Shown here: positions 5,779 through 11,065 of the stretch, piece after piece
How positions within the stretch are numbered: position 1 is the stretch's first letter
Layout of the letters: each line of letters begins with the position of its first letter
The notes under the pieces: model-generated
What the model was told of the DNA's origin: nothing
The model's input: the letters and a program-made list of their open reading frames with translations, nothing else
Databases searched by the model: none
Translations under genes and position numbers: made by a program
Source of the DNA: CAYTPE01 sp964439885
Lineage (GTDB): Bacteria; Patescibacteriota; Patescibacteriia; Magasanikbacterales; GWA2-37-8
Length of the DNA stretch: 11,065 nt
Assembly: GCA_964439885.1 (NCBI GenBank)
Contig: CAYTPE010000038.1
Span: 1-11,065 of the forward strand
Direction of reading: 5' to 3'

Positions 5779-7249
5779 AGGTGTAGAGCATCATTTTTTC
5801 ATCTGCTCCCGGGGTTGGCCCAGAGGTGGAAACGATATGCCAGCCGTGCCGTATTAAAATGGATTGCAGGTCGACTCCTATATATGGATCATACAGAAAA
5901 AATATTTCTGAGTAAGAATCGATATTGTTTTTTTCGTACCATTCGGACATTTCTGGTCGTGGATGCTCATACAAACGATAGTTTAAAGTGATATACGCGC
6001 TTTCCAAATCGGAACTCTCAAGCGTGGTTTGGTACACAAGCACTGGTATAGGGCTCTGGTAATAGCGGTCAATCAGCAGTGTATGCATGTAGTTGTTGCT
6101 GATGAGCAGTTGTTTGCGGTGCGTATCATACTTCTGGTTGAGCGCTTGGTTGTAAGCTGTCCAATTGCTCAAGTTATCGATGAGAGAGAGGGTAGTAATA
6201 ATACCAGGAACTATGATAATAAGAAAGCCAAAAGCCGCTACGATTGAACGCCGAAATACATACGCGCCACACCATGCGACAAGAATTGCAAACGCCGGCA
6301 AAGTAACGGTCAGAAATTTGAAGTGCCATAGCTGCAGTGCTATCATTGCCAATACGGTTAGAAAAAAGAAAAGCGCGGTAGCGACCAGTGGTTTATTGCG
6401 ATATCCGGCCGCGAGAGCGCGTCGAATTGCGAGTATCCCCACCACGAGAAAAAGAGCTACTATGGCTATGCTTACGGCCAACGGGTAGGGACCAAAAAAA
6501 AGGTGGTTAATTGGTGACCACTTTGCCCACCAGGGTATGGTAGAGAGTTTAAAAAACCACGCGTTTTCCATAGAAATATCGCCGGTGTTGCGCGCGATCA
6601 TCGATACAATAATCCACACGGCAGGCAGTGCTAATGGCGCGCACGCCACCAACCATTTTTTAAATAGCGAACGCTCAAGTGCGACTATATACACCGTTTC
6701 GGCGATTAACAAAAACGCACCAGTCAGATGGTCGAGAAGGAGTAGCATGTTCCATAAAGCAAGCTGCACCATTATTTGGCGAGTCGGCTGTTTCGATTGT
6801 ATACATGTAAAAAAAGTATTCAACGATAAGGCTGTTAACAATACGAGCAGCGAATACCCGCGGGCGAGGGTTGATTGTAAAGTGAAATAAGGGTGTAGAG
6901 CTAAAATAAGCGCTGCGAGCCAGGTGATTTTTCTATCTATTTTCTCTGCCGCACGGTAGGTTACTGCTACTGCTAGAGTGCCAAAAATCACGCTCGGTAG
7001 TCGCGCAAAAAACTCGTTAGCCGGTACAACATACCACCACAACTTTAAAAAAAGCATGTGTAATGGTGGGTTGGTTTCCAGAAGCCACAGGCGCAGGGTG
7101 TCACTCCACGGTTTTTGACTATAGGTAAAACTAAAAAGTTCATCCCAAATAAAGTCGTGAGCGTGCGAGAGGGCGAGGAGACGAATGAATAGTGCGAGCA
7201 CTAGAATGTATGGCAACGGTGAGGCAGCAAAGCGCCGAAGAGTCTGCAT
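5765..7249 (-). CDS. Membrane glycosyltransferase, GT39/PMT_2-like (GT-C fold)
   Basis: A 494-residue polytopic membrane protein, predicted to move a sugar from a lipid-linked donor to an acceptor on the outer face of the membrane. The first transmembrane helix (about residues 12-28) is followed by an extracytoplasmic loop with WDE (35-37), the likely catalytic acidic site of GT-C enzymes. NPPLHMLFLKLW (60-71) is typical of PMT_2/ArnT-like proteins. FARLPSVIFGTLAV (81-94) and ARGYSLLVLL further on also fit this group. About ten hydrophobic segments follow, and the last 120 or so residues form a soluble tail. Donor and acceptor cannot be inferred. Its 3' end overlaps prmC by 14 nt. The 86-nt gap before it holds an AT-rich repeat and a plausible promoter. 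ATG 7249 has no clear Shine-Dalgarno sequence. Confidence 0.82.
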   Translation of the reverse strand: MQTLRRFAASPLPYILVLALFIRLLALSHAHDFIWDELFSFTYSQKPWSDTLRLWLLETNPPLHMLFLKLWWYVVPANEFFARLPSVIFGTLAVAVTYRAAEKIDRKITWLAALILALHPYFTLQSTLARGYSLLVLLTALSLNTFFTCIQSKQPTRQIMVQLALWNMLLLLDHLTGAFLLIAETVYIVALERSLFKKWLVACAPLALPAVWIIVSMIARNTGDISMENAWFFKLSTIPWWAKWSPINHLFFGPYPLAVSIAIVALFLVVGILAIRRALAAGYRNKPLVATALFFFLTVLAMIALQLWHFKFLTVTLPAFAILVAWCGAYVFRRSIVAAFGFLIIIVPGIITTLSLIDNLSNWTAYNQALNQKYDTHRKQLLISNNYMHTLLIDRYYQSPIPVLVYQTTLESSDLESAYITLNYRLYEHPRPEMSEWYEKNNIDSYSEIFFLYDPYIGVDLQSILIRHGWHIVSTSGPTPGADEKMMLYTYEKP

Positions 7250-7250
7250 G

Positions 7251-7300
7251 ATTTCAATTTCAAATATTAAATTTCCAATTTCAAATCAAATTTAAAATTC
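7251..7300. repeat. AT-rich intergenic repeat (TTTCAAAT/TTTCAATT words)
   Basis: A low-complexity run of degenerate TTTCAATTTCAAAT words directly before the membrane glycosyltransferase start. It resembles the AAAATTG tract in prmC and intergenic repeats seen in many CPR genomes. It would form most of the 5' leader of that gene. Confidence 0.55.
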
Positions 7301-7302
7301 GA

Positions 7303-7331
7303 AATGTACGTTTGGTTGTAACTTTTATCAA
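7303..7331 (-). promoter_or_regulatory. Plausible promoter for the membrane glycosyltransferase
   Basis: On the minus strand, TTGATA (7331-7326, 5 of 6) and TACATT (7308-7303, 4 of 6) are separated by 17 nt, with a leader of about 47 nt to ATG 7249. Inverted repeat ACGTTTG/CAAACGT (7308-7314 and 7329-7335) overlaps both elements. The AT-rich context makes chance matches possible. Confidence 0.4.
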
Positions 7332-7335
7332 ACGT

Positions 7336-8046
7336 TTAATGGAGTACTGTATTTTTCTCAAGTATCAGCACCCAATTTTTGGGGTTATTATCGTCTTTGT
7401 CTCCCAGATTTTTCATATCAACACCCACCCACCCGTGTCCAAGCATTCTTTGAATTTCTTGCGTGTTCCCCATATTTATTTCTTCCCACACCGGTTTGTA
7501 GCCTTCGCGTGATGGCGCGTCAAATAAGTCAGTTTTTTCGAAGCTTTTTATAATGTTATATTTTTTTTGGCAAATTTTCTGGTCAAAAAAAATGTTCGTC
7601 GCGATGAATCCGAGTTTGAGCTTTGCGTTCAAACCGATGGGGTTAGTGGCGAGCACGTGCGCGCTCACTCCTTTATACTTATATTTTTCCTGCGCGTCCT
7701 TTAAGCGTTGTGCCGTAATATCCGCTGAAAAAGAATGTCCACGTTCAGATTCAATACAGAAATTATTACATAAAAAACCATACGGTTGTCCGCTATCCTG
7801 AGCTTCTTTAAGGCAGCCCCCCGCGATCATCTGATCATTTTTTCGAATGATGTAATAGTGCATTCTTTCGGTCCACTCCTTTTGCACATCGGGTGGAACA
7901 GCTGCATCTTTTTTGGGACGCAAGGTCGGTACGCCATTCATTTCACGACTCAAATAAACGAATTCGGCGATATCTTTGATGTCGGTTATTTCGGTTGGAG
8001 CCGAGTAAGACTCGGGAGTTTCCGATGGAGGAGGGTAGTCTAGCAT
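7336..8046 (-). CDS. GNAT-like acetyltransferase-fold protein, divergent
   Basis: A 236-residue soluble protein with no transmembrane segment or signal peptide. Residues 64-147 look like a divergent GNAT core: HYYIIRKNDQMIAGGCLK resembles the beta 2-beta 3 hairpin, SERGHSFSADITAQRLKDA fits the acetyl-CoA loop and helix, and ATNPIGLNAKLKLGF matches the familiar N-x-x-a-x-x-l-Y-x-K-l-GF ending of the domain. The standard R/Q-x-x-G-x-G/A acetyl-CoA signature is not clean; ERGHSFSA is the closest. The N terminus (1-30) is proline-rich, and residues 150-236 are an extra C-terminal region I do not recognise. It lies 18 nt after prfA on the same strand. If active it could acetylate a ribosomal or small-molecule target, but nothing here names one. 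Confidence 0.6.
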   Translation of the reverse strand: MLDYPPPSETPESYSAPTEITDIKDIAEFVYLSREMNGVPTLRPKKDAAVPPDVQKEWTERMHYYIIRKNDQMIAGGCLKEAQDSGQPYGFLCNNFCIESERGHSFSADITAQRLKDAQEKYKYKGVSAHVLATNPIGLNAKLKLGFIATNIFFDQKICQKKYNIIKSFEKTDLFDAPSREGYKPVWEEINMGNTQEIQRMLGHGWVGVDMKNLGDKDDNNPKNWVLILEKNTVLH

Positions 8047-8064
8047 ACGCTCAAGAGTTTTGTA

Positions 8065-9123
8065 TTATTCTTTATCCTGCGCCTCATGCTCCGCCTTACG
8101 CAAAGCTTCGATAATCGGTTCGAGGTCGCCTTCCATAATCACGCCAATATTATTCCAGTTTTCGTGGATACGATGGTCAGTAATACGATCTTGAGGGAAG
8201 TTGTAGGTGCGAATTTTTTCGCTACGGTCACCGGTGCCAATTTGCGCGCGACGCTTCTCGGTAATCTCTTTCATCTTTTTTTCTTGCTCGATCGCGAACA
8301 GGCGGGCGCGCATCACAGCCATGGCTTTAGCCCGGTTTTCCATTTGGCTGCGCTCGTCCTGGCACTGCACGATCATGCCGGTGGGTATATACACGATACG
8401 AACAGCCGAGTACGTGGTGTTCACACTTTGCCCACCGTGGCCGCCGGCGGTCATGGTGTCGATGCGTAAATCTTTCGGGTCGATTTTAAATTCCGTTTCT
8501 TCTATTTCCGGCATCACCGCCACTGTCACCGTGGAAGTATGCACCCGCCCGGCTTTTTCCGTTTCGGGCACGCGTTGCACGCGGTGCACACCCATTTCGT
8601 ATTTGAAATCGCGATACACAGAGCGACCCTTCACGCCAAAAATAACTTCTTTGAAACCACCCACGTCATTACGGCTCGAGTCGATGAGTGTGGTTTTCCA
8701 CCCTTTCTGTTCGGCGTAGCGAGAGTAGAGGCGAAAAAGTTCGGCGGCAAAAAGTGCCGATTCATCACCGCCCGCCGCGGCGCGGATTTCAATAATCACG
8801 TCTTTTTTATCGAGCGGATCTTGGGGTCGCGTCATCTCGGCTAATTCTTTTTCCAGAGCCGTTTTTTTATCTACCAGCTCCGGCAGCTCCGCCGCGGCCA
8901 AATCTGCCATTTCACGGTCGCTGCCTCTAGACATGAGCTCCGTTTCGGCAATATTTTTTTCCAGCGTCTCAAGCGTCGTTATTTTTTCATCGACGGGTTT
9001 GAGTTCGGTGTAGTCTTGGGAAACCTCTTTTAATTTTTGCGAATCACCAATCACCGCCGGATTCTGCAGGGCGGCTTCGAGCTGTTTGAATTTTTCCAAA
9101 GCGTCAGAATATTTTTTGAGCAT
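8065..9123 (-). CDS. prfA: Peptide chain release factor 1 (RF1)
   Basis: Cytoplasmic class I release factor that reads UAA and UAG and triggers peptidyl-tRNA hydrolysis. At 352 residues it is slightly shorter than the E. coli protein. An N-terminal coiled-coil-rich domain covers about 1-100. Domain 2 carries the RF1-type tripeptide P186-E187-T188 in HRVQRVPETEKAGRVHTS, the position of PAT in E. coli; RF2 would have SPF. Domain 3 holds the catalytic G230-G231-Q232 in GGHGGQSVNTTYSAVR, and the family stretches CQDERSQ and TGDRSEKIRTYNFPQ follow. Its modifying enzyme PrmC is encoded two genes downstream. ATG 9123 lies 12 nt after the stop of the preceding glycosyltransferase gene without a Shine-Dalgarno sequence; a second ATG 4 nt upstream is out of frame. 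Confidence 0.95.
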   Translation of the reverse strand: MLKKYSDALEKFKQLEAALQNPAVIGDSQKLKEVSQDYTELKPVDEKITTLETLEKNIAETELMSRGSDREMADLAAAELPELVDKKTALEKELAEMTRPQDPLDKKDVIIEIRAAAGGDESALFAAELFRLYSRYAEQKGWKTTLIDSSRNDVGGFKEVIFGVKGRSVYRDFKYEMGVHRVQRVPETEKAGRVHTSTVTVAVMPEIEETEFKIDPKDLRIDTMTAGGHGGQSVNTTYSAVRIVYIPTGMIVQCQDERSQMENRAKAMAVMRARLFAIEQEKKMKEITEKRRAQIGTGDRSEKIRTYNFPQDRITDHRIHENWNNIGVIMEGDLEPIIEALRKAEHEAQDKE

Positions 9124-9135
9124 ACATTTTTGATA

Positions 9136-10377
9136 CTATTTATTTTGTAGCACTACTGCACCATTTTCTACATATACGTTCAATCCATTCTGTTCTGCTG
9201 CACGAGTAAGTAAAATTCCTATTTGTTCACCAGCTATTGAAGTACCATGAATTGGTGCTGTGTACTTTTTTACGCTTATATCGTACATGTGCTGTAATTC
9301 ACGCACCAACTGTTCTGAGTGGTCAGAAAGTTTTAATGCTTTGTCCATCAAAAAAGTTGTGGGTACGACTCGCGGCGCATCATTGGTGTGAAAATCATTA
9401 CGTAATAGTGCCTGCGTTCTTCCAGCCGCCACTCCTTCTATAAGACGTCGTGGACTCGACTCAATAAACATTCCGGGCGAATAGTAGTTGGCTTGTCTCG
9501 ATTTTCCTCGAGCCAGCCATGCTCTTTGTGCTAGATTACTATCCTCACCATACTCAAAGTAAGGGTCAAACCCACCAATGGCTGCGTACATGCCAGTACG
9601 GATCGCAGCATTAGCACCAAGCATAAAAATTTCAGCGCTTTGCGGGTGCGCGCTCTCAAGTAATTGAAAAAAAATTTTACGAACGTTTCGAGCGGTTTGT
9701 AAAACAGGAATTTGTTCATAAACAGATGCTGGATAAACTAATCGTCCACGGACGATATCTGCTTCCGGGTGCTCGTCAAACGTCGATACGCAGTTTGTCA
9801 GATAGTCGGGACTAATATCTAGTATATCTGCGTCATTAAATATCATGACTGTGTCGTGAGGAATCTTTGAACGCTGTGTCTGACGTAATGCCGCATCGCA
9901 CAAAATTTTGCGAACAAGTCCGACGGTAGGTTTCTCTGCGAAAGCATGGTAGAGATGAAGAATTTGGGCATCGCTCAACGGCGTCTCGTGTTGCGCTTGT
10001 TCGATTATTTTTTTCGTATTGTCCCGTTCTTTTGAAGCAGGATGGTTTTCAAAGATAATTATTGCTGCTTGATCTAAACCTCTGAGTTTACTGTAGGCCT
10101 TTAACGTTTTGCTCAAAAACCCCGGAGCGCCTTCTCGGTATGAAGGAATCGTTGTGAGCGTTCTCGTATCAGGGTGGAAGGGTGGTTTGTCAGCTAGAAG
10201 CGAATCAAGAAGTTCGATGTCCACAGACGGTTGTTTTCCAAGATATTCGTCAACAAGTACGTGTTCGTGTGTCGACACATCGTATTGTGGGTCAGCAATG
10301 ATTTCTGGCAAACACATTTGTCTGATGTTTGTATCCGCCTCGTTTATGTTGAAGCCTTGAGATTCAACTGGTCGCAT
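9136..10377 (-). CDS. Family 2-like glycosyltransferase (GT-A fold)
   Basis: A 413-residue soluble protein with no membrane segment, predicted to be an inverting nucleotide-sugar glycosyltransferase in the cytoplasm. An unrecognised N-terminal part (1-70) precedes the GT-A core. The core begins with LTTIPSYREG (74-83), where the nucleotide-binding strand lies. The DxD metal/nucleotide site is D182-A183-D184 in MIFNDADIL. The acceptor-side motif GGFDPYFEYGED (268-279) provides the E278-D279 pair typical of GT2 enzymes. The C-terminal 90 residues are extra. Its sugar and acceptor are unknown; together with the membrane glycosyltransferase in the same block it suggests surface glycan or glycoprotein synthesis. 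It stops at TAG 12 nt before prfA. A rpmE terminator and an embedded TATACT lie just before the start, so it may be transcribed on its own with prfA. Confidence 0.8.
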   Translation of the reverse strand: MRPVESQGFNINEADTNIRQMCLPEIIADPQYDVSTHEHVLVDEYLGKQPSVDIELLDSLLADKPPFHPDTRTLTTIPSYREGAPGFLSKTLKAYSKLRGLDQAAIIIFENHPASKERDNTKKIIEQAQHETPLSDAQILHLYHAFAEKPTVGLVRKILCDAALRQTQRSKIPHDTVMIFNDADILDISPDYLTNCVSTFDEHPEADIVRGRLVYPASVYEQIPVLQTARNVRKIFFQLLESAHPQSAEIFMLGANAAIRTGMYAAIGGFDPYFEYGEDSNLAQRAWLARGKSRQANYYSPGMFIESSPRRLIEGVAAGRTQALLRNDFHTNDAPRVVPTTFLMDKALKLSDHSEQLVRELQHMYDISVKKYTAPIHGTSIAGEQIGILLTRAAEQNGLNVYVENGAVVLQNK

Positions 10378-10383
10378 ACTAAT

Positions 10384-10423
10384 GAAATAAAAAACGAACT
10401 ACAAGTAAGTATAGTCCGTTTTT
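10384..10423 (-). terminator. Intrinsic terminator after rpmE
   Basis: On the minus strand the arms AAAAACGGACTA (10423-10412) and TAGTTCGTTTTT (10401-10390) pair over 12 bp with one G-U pair around a 10-nt loop. They are followed by T and ATTT, so the descending arm runs into a T-rich tail. On the plus strand the wobble becomes an A-C mismatch, so it is better suited to rpmE transcripts. Confidence 0.78.
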
Positions 10424-10436
10424 AAAATTTTTGCTA
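10408..10436 (-). promoter_or_regulatory. Candidate promoter for GT2-prfA, -10 inside terminator
   Basis: TATACT (10413-10408, minus strand) lies at the loop of the rpmE terminator. TAGCAA (10436-10431, 3 of 6) is 17 nt upstream. The leader to ATG 10377 would be about 24 nt, like that of the channel gene. The weak -35 limits confidence; the perfect shared -10 and repeated layout support it. Confidence 0.4.
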
Positions 10437-10739
10437 TTTTTCTGAAGCTTCGTTGGCTTCTTTTTTCTTCGCGGCTTTCTTCGCGGTCACGGCTGCCTTC
10501 TTTACTTTCTTGCCTTTGCGCGTAGCGGCCATGGCAGTTTGCTTAGCGTTGCGTTCTTGGAATTTCTCCACGCGACGAGCAGTGTCAACGAATTTCTGTT
10601 TGCCGGTATAAAAAGGATGGCACTGGCTGCAGAGCTCAACGCGAATTTCTTTCATGGTGGAGCCGGTGGTAAAGGTATTGCCACAGGCGCAGGTCACCAC
10701 GGTGTCGGTAAAGTATTGTGGGTGGATTTTGGTTTTCAT
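10434..10739 (-). CDS. rpmE: 50S ribosomal protein bL31 (zinc-binding type)
   Basis: Large-subunit ribosomal protein at the subunit bridge region. The 101-residue product starts MKTKIHPQYF and has the zinc-type C+ cysteine set C17, C19, C37 and C40 (CACGNTF and LCSQCHPFYTGKQ), so it is the zinc-containing form and not the zinc-free paralogue. The conserved part ends near VEKFQER (residue 63). Beyond it is a Lys/Ala-rich tail of about 35 residues, longer than the usual protein of about 66-70 residues, that may contact rRNA. It is preceded by a consensus promoter and a structured leader whose last hairpin ends 2 nt before the ATG, and is followed by its own terminator. It sits at the head of the prfA/prmC block, as in other bacteria. 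Confidence 0.93.
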   Translation of the reverse strand: MKTKIHPQYFTDTVVTCACGNTFTTGSTMKEIRVELCSQCHPFYTGKQKFVDTARRVEKFQERNAKQTAMAATRKGKKVKKAAVTAKKAAKKKEANEASEK

Positions 10740-10741
10740 AT

Positions 10742-10765
10742 GATTTTACTCTCGCGAGTAAAATC
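10742..10765 (-). promoter_or_regulatory. rpmE: Hairpin over the rpmE ribosome binding region
   Basis: Perfect 10-bp stem GATTTTACTC/GAGTAAAATC with a 4-nt loop; on the mRNA the loop reads GCGA, a GNRA tetraloop. Its 3' arm ends 2 nt before the rpmE ATG, so it covers the place where a ribosome would bind. It may control rpmE translation; autogenous control of rpmE is known in E. coli, but a link here is inference. Confidence 0.6.
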
Positions 10766-10844
10766 ACTTCGCAGCGAGCGGGTCGCGAGCGGAGAAGATT
10801 CCTCTTGAAGAGTTTCATTACGTGAATAGGTATAAAGTGAAAAG

Positions 10845-10873
10845 ATTATAGCAAGAGAGCGGGAATATGTCAA
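10845..10873 (-). promoter_or_regulatory. Consensus promoter for rpmE
   Basis: On the minus strand TTGACA (10873-10868), a 17-nt spacer and TATAAT (10850-10845) match the sigma-70 consensus at all 12 positions. Transcription should begin near 10838, leaving a leader of about 99 nt. The leader also contains a repeated CGCTCG word and GCGA/TCGC pairing around 10768-10795. Confidence 0.85.
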
Positions 10874-10896
10874 TACACAGTTGGTGGTTTGTAGGC

Positions 10897-10925
10897 TTGA
10901 CAGCGGCATTTTTTTTCTCTATACT
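10897..10925 (+). promoter_or_regulatory. Strong divergent promoter for the gene at the right edge
   Basis: TTGACA at 10897-10902 and TATACT at 10920-10925 are separated by 17 nt, 11 of 12 to consensus. It stands back to back with the rpmE promoter; the two -35 boxes are 23 nt apart. The start should be near 10932. Confidence 0.85.
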
Positions 10926-10931
10926 AAGGCA

Positions 10932-11056
10932 ACTTTCTCCTTTTTAAGGAAAAGTATATTCATCACTCATGAATCACTTTCGCTATTTTTAGCGAAAATT
11001 TTCCTCCCTGGGCCATTCCCGTGGGTACGATTCAGAGGCAGTAATAAGGAAAAACT
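10932..11056 (+). promoter_or_regulatory. Structured 5' leader of the right-edge gene
   Basis: About 125 nt between the predicted transcription start and the ATG at 11057. Hairpin 1 lies at the very 5' end: CTTT-C-TCCTT (10933-10942) pairs with AAGGAAAAG (10946-10954), with one bulged C. Hairpin 2 is TTTCGCTA (10978-10985) with TAGCGAAA (10990-10997), an 8-bp stem with a TTTT loop. TTTTCCT at 10999-11005 can pair with AGGAAAA either at 10947-10953 or at 11047-11053, which contains the Shine-Dalgarno sequence. A seven-codon reading frame (ATG 10969 to TAG 10992) ends inside hairpin 2. It matches no riboswitch I know. The remainder of the 317-nt intergenic region 10740-11056 holds the two promoters and the rpmE leader. 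Confidence 0.5.
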
Positions 11057-11065
11057 ATGTCAAAC
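11057..11065 (+). CDS. Start of a gene truncated by the window edge
   Basis: ATG TCA AAC (Met-Ser-Asn) follows AAGGA at 11046-11050 with a 6-nt spacing, the best-placed Shine-Dalgarno sequence in the window. A strong promoter and structured leader precede it, suggesting a highly expressed gene. Three codons are too few to identify the product. Confidence 0.6.

Noticed and set aside
7308..7335. Terminator after the GNAT-like gene
   Set aside because: The 7-bp stem has a 14-nt loop and no T tract on the minus strand, so intrinsic termination is unlikely.
8207..8719. Plus-strand open frame of 170 codons
   Set aside because: It is antisense to the conserved central part of RF1, with no promoter or start signal of its own.

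Overview
This 11 kb window looks like a chromosomal piece of a Candidate Phyla Radiation bacterium (Patescibacteria, most likely a parcubacterial lineage). This assignment is inferred from several signs. Genes are closely packed, Shine-Dalgarno sequences are scarce, and the housekeeping proteins are divergent. A DUF3048 protein, a CASTOR/POLLUX-like channel and envelope glycosyltransferases lie together. AT-rich heptanucleotide repeats of a kind often seen in such genomes also occur. The code appears standard: prmC ends in UGA, and RF1 is present with a PxT motif.

Layout. On the plus strand at the left are a small zinc-ribbon protein (possibly continuing beyond the window), ribosomal protein bL25 and a strong intrinsic terminator. 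A HAD-like hydrolase and a membrane-anchored DUF3048 (YerB-like) protein follow. A hairpin at 2855-2886 separates these from a minus-strand block and can serve both converging units. Read in the direction of transcription (right to left), that block holds rpmE (bL31), a family 2 glycosyltransferase, prfA (RF1), a GNAT-like protein, a family 39-type membrane glycosyltransferase, prmC (the methyltransferase that modifies the GGQ of RF1) and a two-transmembrane channel with tandem RCK domains. At the far right, a strong plus-strand promoter drives a structured leader of about 125 nt and the first codons of a gene that runs off the window.

How it fits together. rpmE, prfA and prmC form a recognisable bacterial translation cluster; here two glycosyltransferases and a GNAT-like gene are interspersed. 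The block is probably not one simple operon. I see a consensus promoter before rpmE, a terminator after rpmE with a TATACT -10 element inside its hairpin, a plausible promoter before the membrane glycosyltransferase, and a near-consensus promoter before the channel whose -35 overlaps the prmC stop codon. Nearly all candidate promoters use TATACT with a 17-nt spacer, so regulation can be read to an unusual extent directly from the sequence.

I see no CRISPR array, transposase, prophage, RNA gene or obvious new defence system. The most interesting signals are regulatory and structural: promoter -10 boxes embedded in terminator hairpins, the right-end leader with a duplicated Shine-Dalgarno-like word and a complementary segment, the hairpin abutting the rpmE start, and heptamer repeat tracts read in frame within prmC.
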